From: Uranotaenia lowii | Taxonomy: Eukaryota; Arthropoda; Insecta; Diptera; Culicidae | DNA length: 64,000 bases | Direction of reading: 5' to 3' | Assembly (NCBI RefSeq): GCF_029784155.1 | Contig: NC_073692.1 | Location: forward strand, 334,499,131 to 334,563,130 | Shown here: positions 33,454 to 46,568 of the stretch, in pieces | Layout: each line of letters begins with the position of its first letter | How positions within the stretch are numbered: position 1 is the stretch's first letter | Notes under the pieces: model-generated | The model's input: the letters and a program-made list of their open reading frames with translations, nothing else | What the model was told of the DNA's origin: nothing | The model's database searches: none | Translations under genes and position numbers: made by a program

Positions 33454-35161
33454 ATGTGAAATCGGGCGCTGAGTCCGAAAATGAAATTCAAAAAAATCTC
33501 AGTAGAACCGTTTTTGAGTTATGCTCCAAATATGAAATGTCGAAAAAATTAAAAAAGTTCTTGTACTTAAATTCAAATATCTCGGACGGCATAACAGTAA
33601 TTTGAAATCTCTCTTTTGCATATAGAAGGTGAATAAGTTTCCTATCGATCATTTGAAAACTGTTTTTGCTTCTGACCAACAGTATTGTTGATATTAGTGA
33701 CTTTATGAGAACAAAAAATATAAAAAAACGCATTTTTTTAGAGAAAATTTTATTTCAACGGAAGTTTTAGACTTGATGGTAGCATTTAAAAAATCTGATT
33801 TTCTTTTGCGCTTAAATGTCAATTTAAAACAAAGATTTCAAGTGGTTATTTATTAAAATTGGTTGAAAATTGAAGAAGTTATGGCTACTTTACCATAACT
33901 GTAATTTTTGCAGTTTTTAATAATTTAACGAACCGCAGTACACTTATCATAGTATTGGAAGAATGAAACATGATAAATCTCACTCGCTCCAAGTCAAAAT
34001 TATTTATTAGCTTACCAGAAGGTCACATGCCAAGTTTCAGGCAGATCTGACCATAGGGAGGGGTTGCTTGAGTCTCAAACGTGAATAAAATTTTAAGGTA
34101 TTTTGCCCGGAAGGAACGAAAAATACTGGTTTTTCATCAATAACTTTTTTCATCACTAGCTGATTGTTTTTTTGGTTGATTTTTTTAAAGCCTAAGTTGA
34201 GACAAATATTTCACCCGAAGACTGTAACTCGATTGGATTTGAAACAGAAAAGTTATTGCGGTTCAAAGATTGTATTTTGGTCGAAAATTGTCGTATAAAA
34301 CGCAATGCGTAAAAAGTACTCATTGCGTGTTGGACAAAATTTGCGGCCTTTGAACCGCAATAACTTTTCTGTTTCAAATCCAATCGAGTTACAGTCTTCA
34401 GGTGAAATATTTGTCTCAAATTAGGCTTTAAGAAAATTAACCATAAAAAATAATCAGCTAGTGATGAAAAAAGTTATTGATGAAAAACCAGTATTTTTCC
34501 TTCCTCCCGGGCAAAATACCTCAAAATTTTACTCAAGTTTGAGACTTAAGTAACCCTCCCTATGGTCAGATCTTCCTGAAACTTGGCATGTTACCTTCTG
34601 GTAAGCTAATAAATAATATTGACTTGGAGAGGGTGAGATTTATCATGTTTCATTCATCCTATACTATGATAAGTGTACTGCGGTTCGTTAAATTATTAAA
34701 AACTGCAAAAATTACAGTTATGGTAAAGTAGCCATAACTTCTTCAATTTTCAACCGATTTTAATAAACAACCATTTTAAATCTTTGTTTTAAATTGACAT
34801 TCAAGCGCAAAAGAAAATCAGATTTTTTAAATGCTACCATCGAGTCTAAAACTTTCGTTGAAACAAAATTTTCTCTGAAAAAAGGCGTTTTTTATAATTT
34901 TTTTTCTCATAAAGTTACTAATATCAACAATACTGTTGGTCAAAAGCAAAAACAGTTTTCAAATGATCGATAGGAAACTTATTCATCTTCAATATGCAAA
35001 AGAGAGATTTCAAATTACTGTTATGCCGTCCGAGATATTTTAATCTAAGTACAAGAGCTTTTTTATTTTTTTCGACATTTCATATTTGGAGTATAACTCA
35101 AAAACGGTTCTACTGAGATTTTTTGAATTTCATTTTCGGATTCAGCGCCCGATTTCACATT
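33454..35161. repeat. 1.7 kb palindrome, about 850-base arms
   Basis: Both outer ends carry AATGTGAAATCGGGCGCTGA in opposite orientation (33454 and 35161). Landmarks pair all the way in: GGTAGCATTTAAAAAATCTG near 33778 with its reverse near 34822, ACCATAACTGTAATTTTTGC near 33893 with its reverse near 34700, CATAGGGAGGGG near 34052 with its reverse near 34560, and GCGGTTCAAAG near 34258 with CTTTGAACCGC near 34356. The loop is about 13 bases (34308-34320). Arms look roughly nine-tenths identical by eye. No coding frame survives in both arms. Related text occurs at 40.6-41.4 kb. Confidence 0.85.
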
Positions 35162-36929
35162 AAAAATGTTGGTCAGTTGATCAAGTTCACGATTTTTTTT
35201 AAATTTTGTAAACTAGTGTAGTTTTCCGAATATAATATGGAAAAAGAAGAAATTTGTTTCATATTCAAATTCGAATTCATACATTTAAAGCTTCTAAGTG
35301 GTGATCCAAAATTGAAAACCAGATTCTGATTCAACCTTTGAAATTCACATTTTAAATCAGAATCACAAAACAGATTAAAAATAAATAATTGAAATAATGA
35401 ATTAAGATTTAAACTGCACTGAAAAATTTAAATTATAGATTCATGAATGAGGGCTCTGAGATTTGGCTCATGAAATTCTGATCTGGAATTAAGATTCGGA
35501 AATCGTATTTTTTGTACATTTCGAAAATCGCTCAGAAATTCGGAAGAAAAGATGAATCATCCTAAAGGATGAAAATCCTGAAAAAAATAAAAATTCGGAA
35601 ACAGATTATAAATTTTTGAATTCAGGTTTAGAATTCAGATTTAAAATTTAGAAAAAGATTAAGCTTGTAAATGAATTTTTTCAATCAACATAAAATTGTA
35701 AAAAATTCAAGAGAACATAAACTTAAAAATTAGCTTGTTTATTCAATTTCCAGATTTCAAAGTTTTTAATCGCAATAAGTTTGCAAACACAATTCAGCTG
35801 AAAACCACAAATATGAAGTAGAATTTAAGTAAATTTTCTATGTTCTGATTCATGCAAAATATTCAAAATTATATATAAAAAATCGTCCACAGGATGTTTA
35901 GTTTGGAATTGATTCTTTATGAAAAATATTTCCAACATGTACCTGATCTTACCTAAATAATCTGCATATCGTTTTTCGTTGTATTATTTAGCATTATGTA
36001 TTAACATTCAGCTTTTTTTTAAAGCGAAATTTCAAACTAAAATCATGAATTTAGTTCAAGTTGGAATCAAGCAAATTTGATTCGAAAATTTTTCATCTCT
36101 TACTGTTTTTTTTTTTTTTAAATTATATTTATTTTCATCAAAGGTTAAAATCTTGGAATTTGCAAAAGAGTTTAGAAGATTGGGCTTGTTTGATTTGAGT
36201 ATAGAATGAGTTTTTTTTTTAAAAAAATTGAAGGCTACCCTGAAAAGAATTTATATCTACCAGACTTTTAAACATATTCAAAAAAATTTAACCACCGGTG
36301 AAAGCAAATTTCATATTTTGTTTCTAGAGGTTTCATTAAAAAAAAAATTTGACTCACTCTCTAGGCTAAGGACCACTTTTCTAAAGTTACTTGTTTAAGT
36401 TTTTATTAATGACACTTTATCATCCTTGTGGCATTCGAGTCTTTTCTTTAGTTACAATTTCATTCGAAAACTATTAATGAGAACCATAAAATTAATAAAA
36501 ATATAGTTTTTTTTATTAGAGACGTTTTAACCATCTTTTAGATCGTATAGTTATGATCATAATTTGTTTCAATTTTTTTTTCGTGTGATGTTAGACAAAA
36601 AATCATAGGTAAAAATTAGTCACTAACCAGCCCCCCCTCCCCCTCCCTAAGAGTCGGTCCATCCTACGGCCCTGGTACAACATATAAAGAATATTAACTA
36701 AAAACTCGAATCAATATTAAATAATTTATGATTTATAAGTTTTCCTCGCAAAATTGCTCTTTCGCTTTTTTCAACGCCTGTAAAAATTTTCTCCTAACTT
36801 TTCAATCCATCTGATCAATTTTCAATTCTCATACTCTTTTCCAAGAATACTCATTTTCACCGATAAGCCGAAAATAAATTTTCAAAAATAAATTATAACG
36901 GTCTTATCTTAATAATAAATATTTATTTT
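35162..36929. other. AT-rich spacer; C-rich block near 36630
   Basis: Text around 35300-35650 resembles the old dispersed repeat of 21, 45 and 48 kb in style but was not aligned. A C-rich block followed by TCCATCCTACGGCCCTGGTA (36657-36676) resembles one at 46230-46285, which ends CCATGGCCCTGCAAG; both could be ends of an unidentified retroelement. No gene. Confidence 0.35.
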
Positions 36930-37090
36930 TCACGTTTTTTTTCGATTTTTTATGTGAAATACCTGGACTTTTGTCGGATTTTCTCGGATATTGCACAGTT
37001 TTTTAAGTATTATTTTTGAAATCCAATGCCCAGACTTTGTCAAGTTTTCTGTAAAAATGCCAGAGAAAATCCGGTCAATCAGGTTACATT
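36930..37090. mobile_element. Fragment of the GGTTGCC / CCCGG element family
   Basis: CCTGGACTTTTGTCGGATTT, AATCCAATGCCCAGACTTTG and AGAAAATCCGGTCAATCAGG are degenerate versions of internal phrases of the 32.7 and 46.6 kb copies. No termini remain. Confidence 0.3.
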
Positions 37091-39059
37091 CCTTACAAAT
37101 AATTCTACAGTCGTGTAAGGTGTTAATAAAAATGTCTGAAAATTAGCTCGCCTCCAACGGAATTTAATTCAAAATCACTCAAAGCTTAAGATTTTTCATT
37201 TTGAGCCACTTTATGACGTTTCCAAAATGCTACTTATTTAAAATCATAAATTTTGGTTTGAAAATCATAAAAAAAAATTTTCTCAGGGATTTTAAAACAA
37301 AATCCTTGAAAAAAAAAGAAAAAAACATTTTTATTTAAACTCAAATCTTGACACAAAATATCCCTACATCGTCATTAGGATGGGGTTTTATTAATTTTTT
37401 TCATTGCTTACGGTCTGCGATAAATCAATAAAAAAAAAAGACTAATATTAAAACCAAATATGAAAAAAACTTGATTGAACAATGAACAGCTTACATGAAA
37501 GATCAAAGGGATTTAAGAATTCATTTCGTCTGTAACTAGTTAACCTTAAAAGTTCAAAAATTTTATTAAGAAGTGTAATCAAACAAGTTCAAAATTTTAA
37601 ACCAACCATTATAACAAAATTTAAACTTTTAATAGCAAATTTCCTGCTAATAAAAATTTTCTTCAAGAAACCAATTTCTGTCTCAATTTCCCTTTGAATT
37701 ATTTGTTATTCTTAATACTCAACTCTACATACAAAAGTATTTTTAGGAATTGCTCAATTTTGCCGAAGTGTGTTGAGCTCTAGAGCTAATTCTCATTAAA
37801 ATGGGTACCCTTAATCCAAATATACTATTTGTTTTCTGTATCTGCTTTTGTTTAAAAAAAACTTTTTAAAAAGTAAAAAACCGTTTAAGAAAATTTGGCA
37901 CTGTTTTGACAAAATATTAGAAGAAAACTGTTAAATTGATGAATTCCAATTAATTTAATTTTTTTCTAAGACTGTTAGTAATTTTGACTTCTGAGCAAAA
38001 GTTTCAGAAAAGTTTTCTTTTGTTTACGTTTCCCTATTCTTTGAAATAAGAGAAATTGAACAATTTTTTTAAAGTAAATTAATAAACAGGCTTTATCGGC
38101 AAGTTTCAATTAAAGAACTTTCAACCCAAATTGAGTTTTAGATATTTTTTAAAGCAAAAGTCAAATCATTTTACAGGCTTCGACAAATTGGTTAAACTTA
38201 ATAAAGCTGTGTTTAATAAAAACTTATTTGGATTTGTCAGAGAAACTTGTTACAATATCTTTCAAAGTTTGATTAAAAATGAAATCACGAACAACATATT
38301 TTCCCTAATAAAATGAAAAATAATGAACAAACTCAGAATCAGTATTTTTTCTTTTATGAACATTAATTTGTCAATCAATTTGCTCCAACTATTCAAATTT
38401 TTGAAATATTTTAATAAGTTTGTCTTTGTTATTTAATTTTGCAAACACAATCTTCTTTTTACTTTAATAAGAAAAACACAGTTTCTACCTTTTGTACTTA
38501 TCAGGACTTTTGCTAAACAATCATTAATCATGGTTTATTTTTGTCTTAATCTGAAATTCATTTCAAGATTTCGATTCAATTTCTATTGAAATCTGATGTA
38601 ATTTATTTTGTTTTATATTTCTGTGCACTGATTCAAACGTCAAAAGCTTTAAATTCTGGTTTTATTTTAAATACATGTTAGCAATTTTTATCTGGTGTGT
38701 CGGATATATTGATTGGAAAAAACTTGTAAACTAGACTGCTTTAAGATAACTTTCAACCAAATTTCTAGTTCAGAATATGGAACATCATTTCGAATTTTGT
38801 TTTTGATGACTTACCAAATTTATTGTGCATTTTTTGTTTTATTATTATTTCTAACTAAATCCTTCAGATACCTTAAAACAATGAAAACGAAGGTTTACGG
38901 TTTTTTTTTTCCAATTTAATGAAATCAAAAATATATTGTATGGAAGTCACTAATAAAAGGTGTTTTGTCTTTTCGACTGAGTCTACAAATGTTTTTTTTT
39001 GTTACTCTTAGAACATATCTTTAATAAAGTTTGCACTCTTTACGTTACATTTCATGGTA
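37091..39059. other. AT-rich, no feature recognised
   Basis: Long A and T runs. Frames of 61-68 codons (38131-38316, 38713-38919) have no domain or splice support. Confidence 0.4.
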
Positions 39060-39185
39060 TGGGTCCATTCCAATGTCTGTTGACTTGCTAAATTTCCTTG
39101 ACCTAGATTGGAAGCGGTGGGATTGGATCCCCGGACCTCTGGCTTATAAGCCAAACAAGTGAGCCATTAGACTAAACGCCCGGCC
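39060..39185 (-). mobile_element. Probable tRNA-derived SINE fragment, minus strand
   Basis: On the minus strand, GCGTTTAGTCTAATGGCTCA resembles a box A region. GGCTTATAAGCC forms an anticodon-like arm with a TAT loop centre, and AGGTCCGGGGATCCAATCCC resembles the T arm and box B. The order and spacing fit a tRNA of about 70 bases (39119-39184). The acceptor ends do not pair and a non-tRNA body continues to about 39060, so a SINE or tRNA pseudogene is more likely than a functional tRNA. Confidence 0.5.
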
Positions 39186-39329
39186 TTTCAGAAATGTCAA
39201 AAATTGTTCTGAGTTTTTGAAAATTTCTGTTTTTTAAAGTGTGTTATATGAGATAACACAATGTGAATCTACACAGAAAAAAAACAATAATCCTGCAACA
39301 AATAAAGGATAGAATAATAAACCAAAATG

Positions 39330-40063
39330 CACAATTTTAGTCTCACTACAGGTTTCTTTAAACATCTATAATTTTTTTCATCTCGTAGAAAACTTTACTC
39401 AGTATGACGGATTGGCTTGATGATACCACCTTCAAACTTTAAACTGTCATTATTAGCCTATTATAATTTTTCCAATGAATTCATTAGATTTGTCATTAGA
39501 AACAAAATGTGATGCAAGTAACCCCTTCTAAGTAGGGTGAAAATCGCATTTGTTTAGACAATTTCAAATCAGGCCGGAACTAATATCAAGTTCTTCTTTT
39601 GTCACCCCCCCCCCTCCCCTTAGAAGTTTTCAAAAAAAAAATGCGAAGTGGGGAATAAATTTAATTTGAAGTATTTTATGGAAATTTCGTAAAATTAATC
39701 GAATATTCAAAATACGAACAGAGCGAAAAACAAATTATGGGAGACTTATCCCTTTCAGTATTCTTGATTTTATTGAAATTTTGTTGCATACAAGCTTTCG
39801 TGCAATTTATTTCGAGTTATTAGTTTTTTACTTCAGAAATGATTTTTTGAGCCCTCTTGTGATGTTCCAACTTAAAGTGAGAGAAGAAAAGTTGGACATT
39901 ATTTCAGGCCTAAATGAAGAAACCTTTAAATTTTCTGACTACTTCATTTTTTATTTCCATCAACCCGAAAACTTTTGATGCATAAGCTAAATCATTTTCT
40001 GTGAATGATTTTTTTTAGAAGCGATTGAAGATGAATAGCGTTGCATGTTACCCCAGTTGACGG
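39330..40063. mobile_element. Partial copy of the ACCGTCAA element
   Basis: The block TATGACGGATTGGCTTGATG (39404-39423), TAAGTAGGGTGAAAATCGCA (39529-39548) and the closing TTACCCCAGTTGACGGTAT (39.999-40.065 kb) match the right two-thirds of the 31.26-32.13 kb element in order and orientation. The left terminus is absent. Confidence 0.55.
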
Positions 40064-40618
40064 TATAGAGTAAAAAAGTAACAAATTTTCAACAAATAAT
40101 GTATAGAAGAATTGAAAAAAACGTATTTTATTTAAATTTTTTTTCTTGATGTACACATCATTTCTAACTGTTTTAAATAACTTTTAAGGAAATAGAAAAA
40201 AAATGAAATGTAGGGTTATGAAATTTTATTCTTAAAATTGATTTTTCTACAATAACCTACAATTTCAATACTCGGTTAGTTTTTCTCAAAACTTAAATTA
40301 GGGCAAACATTTCATCTGATGACGGCAACTCGTGCTGGTTCCTTTTTTTCTTAATTTCAAATCAAACACACGTTTATTGAATTTAGAGACTAATAAAAAT
40401 AATTACTACATTTAATATACGTTTTGCTTAAAATTCAGTTTCATTTACTCAATTCAAGGGCTTTAAGGGCTTTTGTCGATTCCCCGTTCGGAATTCCCCG
40501 CTGAGTAATTTAAAATCACATGAAGATGGCGATATTCGTGTTTTTCCCTCAAATCAATTTGTAAATAATTTTTTTCCAATGTTAATTTGAAATTAAAAAA
40601 GGCTTATAAAAATGGAGG
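40064..40618. other. AT-rich spacer with one palindrome-related fragment
   Basis: GGGCAAACATTTCATCTGAT followed by GACGGCAACTCG (40303-40334) resembles GACAAATATTTCACCCGAAG and CTGTAACTCG in the 33.5 kb palindrome. It is probably a remnant of that family. No gene. Confidence 0.35.
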
Positions 40619-41445
40619 ATAAAGTGCCCCAAATGACCCGACTTTTGAAAAAGTTATGTGCTGCAAGATAAAATTGATCCTAGGCCTAGTGCAAGATCTC
40701 ATGCCAAATTTGCGCCAGATCGGATCACGGGAAGGGGTCGCTCAACGAGCCTGAAGTATGTATGGGATTTTTAAACATTTTGTTCGGGAGGAACATGAAA
40801 AATCAGTTTTTCATAGATAGCTTTGGTTTCCTCCGGCATATTTCTTCTAAAAACGGTTTAAGCCCCAAAATATGACAAATATTTTATCCGAAGACTGCAA
40901 ATCAATTTGAGTTGAAATCAAAAATTTATTAGGCTTTTAAAAGGGCAAATTTTTGAAACCAAAAATTTATTAGGCTTTAAAAATGGGCAAACTTTTTTAA
41001 GGGTGGTATTCATCACGGTTTATGCTCCGACGAAATGTTCGAACGCCTCGACTCGATAACAATGATGAATACCACCGTTAAAAAAGTTAGCCCATTTTTG
41101 GAGCCTAATCACTTTTTTTTTATCTTAACTTAAATCAAATTGTAGTCTTAGGATGAAATTTTTTTCACATTTTGGACATCAAGAAAAACCGTTTTCGAAG
41201 GAAATCTGCCGAAGGAAATCAAAGTGATTGGTGAAAAACTGGTTTTTTCTGTTTCTCCCGAACAAAATGTCTCAAAATCCCATACAAACTTCAGGCTCGT
41301 TGAGCGATCACTTCCCGTGATCCAATCTGGTTCAAATTTGGCATGAGGTCTTGTACTAGGCCTTGGATCAATTTTAGCCTACAGCGCATAACATTTTACA
41401 GGTTTTGAGTTTCCTTTACAAATTTGGGGCAGTCTACTGGAGGCG
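40619..41445. repeat. 0.8 kb palindrome, about 380-base arms
   Basis: The arms pair from GTGCCCCAAAT near 40624 with ATTTGGGGCA near 41420, through GATCACGGGAAGG near 40725 with CTTCCCGTGATC near 41310, to GGTGGTATTCATC near 41001 with GATGAATACCACC near 41066. The loop is about 50 bases and contains CG-rich text. The left arm has a local tandem duplication, period 40, of AAAAATTTATTAGGCTTT at 40920 and 40960. Phrases such as GACAAATATTTTATCCGAAG match the 33.5-35.2 kb palindrome, so the two belong to one family. Confidence 0.75.
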
Positions 41446-44400
41446 TTTTCTATAAGGCACCTCTTATGTGCCTCTTATAAAAAATGCAGCGGACTTCCAT
41501 ACACCATAAACGTGAAAAACAACTCGAAAAAAATTGTGATAATACTTGAAATAACATCAAAAAACTTTTATTCTTAGAGGCTAAAATGGGAGGAGGAATA
41601 TACAGTATCTTGGCAAATATTTAAATCACAACTAAAAAAGATTTCGATCCAATTTTCAGAAAATTTTGCACAGTAAGTTTAGACATACCCAATTATTTTG
41701 TTCTTTATTTTAAGAGATTTTCAGCTTTGGCAGATACTCAAACCATTTTTGCAATAAAAGACTCTACATTTTCGAATCGGATACATCGCATAGAAACGGA
41801 ACGCAACATATGATACAACTCGAACAATTTTCGACTTATGTTCATCAAGTTTCATACAATAGCAGGTTTGAAAGCTGAATGATTTAACTAATAGCTTTTT
41901 GCATCTTCCAAAACATTGTCAGCCGGATCGGCAAACGAGTGATTTTCATCAAATTTAACACACTTACTAGTTTCGATATTGGCAGGTTATTCGTTAAACT
42001 GAAAGATTTAAGAGAATAGATGCTCGTCTTACATGATCGATATTGGAAATGTCAAATTGAAATTGTGATTTTCCAATAACTTGGTTCTGTCATGGTTGTG
42101 ACCTGGCTGGATAATTAATTGTATTGAATTTTTCAACGTTTAATGTTTTAAACGTTAGAGTTTCAAATTACAGCTCAAAATTTTTTTTTTAAACAGTGAG
42201 AAAATTATTTTTATGATTTTGATCAAACTTCAAACGCAACCATGTTTGGACATAACATGATGTATGTACTTTAAGATGATCTATTGGATGAACAAACATT
42301 TTGTACTTCAAAAAGAAGGATACTTACAAACAAAAATGAAGTTCAGATCGTTTGTAATAAACTCGAACGGATGAAGAACCCAATTTCTTTTTAACTTACT
42401 CATAAACAAGCTGTTGTTATAAATATTTGAAATTTTTAGTAAGATCTTGAGCTTTTTTTCAAAAACTTTGTTCAACGTACGAAGCTTCTATCATTTAACA
42501 TTTTGGTTTATCAAACTTATAGATCATTAAATACATATGGAAGTCATGATTCACTTAACAGCTTTTTATCGGTTTTGAAAATTAAGATAAATTATTTCAT
42601 GTCAATGCGTTTTACCCTTCTACTGATTTTATTTATAGACATGCTGAAAACAAATAAATCAAATGCAACGCATCCAATTTTTGATTGACAACGCTACTCG
42701 TTAGTTTGGATTAGGTACCGACCACATGCCGAATCCATATCGGAAACCGCAAATGCATTTCGGATGCAACATTCGTTGACAGGTGAAACTTCCTAAAGTG
42801 ATAAAGTCGGTCTTAATAGCCATGTTGTGGTTTTTTCGGCTTCCTTCCGAGCTCCGGATCGAAAGCCACTTAAAAGGTTGAATAACAGCACTGTCTGCGT
42901 ACGCGTTTGCGCATTTTTTCAAGCCTCTTTTAGTGGAAGTCAGCCGTTTGAGTAAACGCGTGTGCAATAAAACTAAACTAAATTAACGAATTTCTCATGC
43001 AGTGCGCGCATCATCTTCTCGATTACAATCTACTTGATATGGGTGATTTTACGATTACAAACTGTTTTGGCTTAGGAGAGGCGCACCCAAAAGTCGAAAC
43101 CGATGGCAAAATCGGCACCAAATATGAAAACATGTCTAAAGCGACATACACAGAGAGAAGATAGAAACGTTAAACAAAATGCCTCCAAAATCAACGATCA
43201 CATTCACCTGCGAGCTGGGAAAGAAAGTGAAATTGAAAGGTTCACGCGGCAAGTCGCAGACCTTTTTGACGACTCGCCATACATCATTTGACGACAAGCT
43301 GCTGAGCACAGTTGCCTAAACACTGCCCAAACTTCCTCTCACAAATTTCGGATTAATTCATTATTCACCGGAAAACCTGCCATTGATAGCGCGTGATATT
43401 AGAATGGCACCTCGTGTTGTCAGTGGGGTTTTTTTTTCAACAGTTATTTCACCAAATAACATCTATAAATTGGAAAGATCGTATCGAAATCACCCACTGT
43501 GCAGAGCGAATTAATTCGATCAATCTCTCGAGTGATCCGGTTGCGTATTCGGTCAGAGACCGGCATGCTAATACTAACTAAGGTATATGAGATTTTTCGT
43601 ATCATTCCTTTTTTGGGCGCTTGTTTGACCAAATCATAATTTCTTACTCTGGGAGCCCCAAAAACTTTCTTCGTGGCTTTGCATATGCATATGAGTTGGT
43701 AGTCCAAGGGAGCCCAGCTTTAAAACTTTCCAATTCCGTTCGAGTCCGAAATCGGTTGTTGATCTTTGGGCGGCCGCTAAGAAGTTCATCAGATAGTAAA
43801 ATCAGTTTATTTATGAATGGCAACATACGATGCTCGGCGTTCAATGTGGGGAAATTATCTGTGCATTGCACAATTTAACGTGCCGTTTAATTGTAGTTTT
43901 GACGCACCCTACAATGATAACGAATCTAATTAACGCATAAATTTGAATTAAATTTTATTCGTGTGTTTTGTAAGTCTCGCAAAAAAAAAAATGCTTTCCA
44001 ACAATCAAAAGACATATCTTGGCGCTTCTTCCGCTCACTAACCTGTTCACAAATAAAAAAATCACACTTTTCTCTTTTTTTTGTCAGGAATTTACCACAT
44101 TGTGACATTCTTTTCTTAAAAAATCACTCTTTAATAACTTTGGTAATTTAAGCCACATACCACAGGGTCTTTTTGCAGGAAATTAAAAAAGAAAAATTTG
44201 GCATCTCTGAAAATTTGACACTCTCTGTGCAATGCACAAAAAAAATATCAGAGTGTCCAGAAAAATCATTTGTTTCGAAAATGTATAAACAGAATACACG
44301 AGTAAGTTTTTCTGATTCTCACTCATATTAATTGTTCCTAAGTACTTCAAAGTTTAAATTTTTTCAATGAAATGCATTAACATTTTGTCGAAAAAATTTT

Positions 44401-44889
44401 GTCAAAAAGATTTTGAAAGTTTTTTTTAAGTTACATTAAATAACTGTAAGTAGTCTTACAAGTAACCTGGGCTTACTCAGGGCTTTTTCTTATATCAAAT
44501 TCGCTTGAACGTGTCATACTTGAAGAGTACAAAAAATGTTTAGGTTCTGTATAATTATTCAGCTTTGAGTTGTATTCCTATAATAACGTTTATAATAACG
44601 TCCTAGAAATGCTTGTTTTTTTTCTAAAAAAAGATTCAAATATCTAATTAAAAACTGATTTTCAAGGTTTTATTGTAGAGAAAAACTTTTTGTATCAATT
44701 AAAGTTAGCAAATAAAAACCCAATTCTTTTGAAACACAGAAACTTTAGAAATAAATGTAAGAGATTATGTTTGCGGATCAAATCAGATTAATTTTCTACT
44801 CTTGTAAATTCAACTTAAATCTAAAATTTTAGTAAGAAACTATGTTTTTTGAATAACTAAGCAGTTTTAAATAAATAATTTTGGTCTAT
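41446..44889. other. Unassigned; GC-richer block 42690-43900 may be host DNA
   Basis: From 42690 to 43900 the composition is more balanced, with several overlapping frames of 75-88 codons on both strands. A segment 43445-43579 lies between a T-rich AACAG and CTAAG|GTATAT on the plus strand and is open for 45 codons, but ends in a stop and faces an equally open minus frame. I could not settle on a gene. Flanking parts are AT-rich. Confidence 0.35.
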
Positions 44890-46200
44890 TTAGCCTCAAT
44901 CGTCTAAGACGATGTATGTCTTAAATATCCGATATGAAAACCAATAAAATATATTCACAGCTTAATTTTCGCTTGAAGATAAAGTACATGTTATTTTACC
45001 AATCAAAATTCAAAGATAGTTTATTTAGATATTAAAATTCTGTGAATATTTTTTAAAGTTAAAATTCATCTTTGGCAAAGAACGAAAGAATAAAATCCAA
45101 ATTTTATTTTATGTCTGTGGTTTCTGCTGGTTGGTGTTTCCAAACTGACTCTGATGAAATATAAAATTTAAATTTTGAATCTTGAATTCGATCTTCTGTA
45201 AATAGAGTCCTTGATGGAATTTTCATGCATATCATGGATACAAAATTTAACTTCGAGCCGATCCAGAAACTCAATTTTTTATTTGATTTCCGGATCGGAA
45301 TTTCGAATCAAAATCTGAATTCCGAAACTGACTACGAATTTTCGAAAGTCCAGATAAAAATTTCTGTTCATTATGAATCAACAATTAAAATTTTTTCAAG
45401 ACCCTCAACCTTTTATTTTTATTCCTAATTTTCACATTTTAATATGAATCCTTTCTTCAGATATTTATTTTAAATTTATACAATTCTGTATCACCATCAT
45501 GAAACTTTCTTTACTTTCAATTCTGTAAAAGAGGTAGAAGTTCAAATATTGTAATGGATGTTTTCAAATGTTTTCTTTAACATTCCGAAATGATGAGTTT
45601 TCAATTGGAAAAGTGCATCTAGTTGAGGTTTCAAATGCAAAACCAAGAATCGAATCCGATTTTTTTCCCAATGATGATCCAAACTGGATACCAATAGTAG
45701 GAAAACTAAATAAAGAATCTGAAATCCAAGCACAGACATCGAATCTTATTTTTTATAAGCAAATTTGAATCGAAAAATTCCAGAATTATTCTAACCTAAG
45801 CTTATTTTGGGTTATTTTTCCCAATATTGCAATTTTAAATCTTAGTTTAAGTTTCTGAAAAATCGATCGTTTTGATGAAATTTGCTCAAAAAATTGGACA
45901 TAAAATACTGAAATATATTTCGAATTAATCAATTCAAATTTCCTTTTGATTTTAATACGAAATCGGACAACATCTGAGAAATTTGGCAAGCTAAGTCTTA
46001 TCTAATTGAAATTCGATATTTGAGACTCATTTTATATCAACAAGTGAGAATTATTTTTTTTTAAAGCGGTAGTAGAATTGTGGACCTGGGATAAGATTTC
46101 GAGGTTTTGGCTTTAATTTTAAGTTAAGATTATTACTCTTTAATCATTTTAATCGTCCATCAAAATTTCATTAAGAATTTAAAATATTTTAGAACATTTA
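44890..46200. repeat. Old dispersed AT-rich repeat, copy 2
   Basis: The segment from about 45030 shares its phrase order with 21.3-22.2 and 48.2-49.1 kb. AAACCAAGAATCGAATCCG is followed by TTCCCAATGATGATCC. Further on, CGAAATTCGATATTTGAGAC in variant form, ATCAACAAGTGAGAATT and GTAGAATTGTGGACCTGG match 49.00-49.08 kb closely. Frames of 62-67 codons inside are not conserved between copies, so coding is unlikely. Confidence 0.5.
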
Positions 46201-46568
46201 GCTTGGCTTTTTGGAACCTCTTGGAGGGAGGGGGGTGGGTTAACCCCAAAAACGCCCCTCCCCCCCCGTTCCCATGGCCCTGCAAGAAACTGTCAACACT
46301 GTGGTAAATTTACAAAAAAATCATAACTGAGATGCTGTGTTGACCTCAGTGTAAAAAGTTACTAATTATTCAAAAAATTTTAGTTCCATCCTAGATATAG
46401 AACATAATTTCCGGAATCGCTTATTAAGTTTTTTAAAATTTCATATTACTTTTTACTTATTATTGCAGAAATTTAAAAAAATCAAAACTTAATACAATGC
46501 TTGAATAAAAAGAATGAATAAAAGAATGCTGAGTAATCAATATCAACTTTATATACATATATAGGTTG

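Noticed and set aside
33213..33605. 130-codon plus-strand frame as a gene
   Set aside because: It is low in complexity, has no splice or domain support and enters the palindrome arm.
39119..39184. Functional tRNA with TAT anticodon
   Set aside because: The acceptor stem does not close and a non-tRNA body follows, so a SINE or pseudogene is more likely.
43444..43707. Minus-strand 87-codon frame or plus-strand exon 43445-43579
   Set aside because: Both strands are open and the plus candidate ends in a stop immediately before the putative 5' splice site; evidence is balanced.
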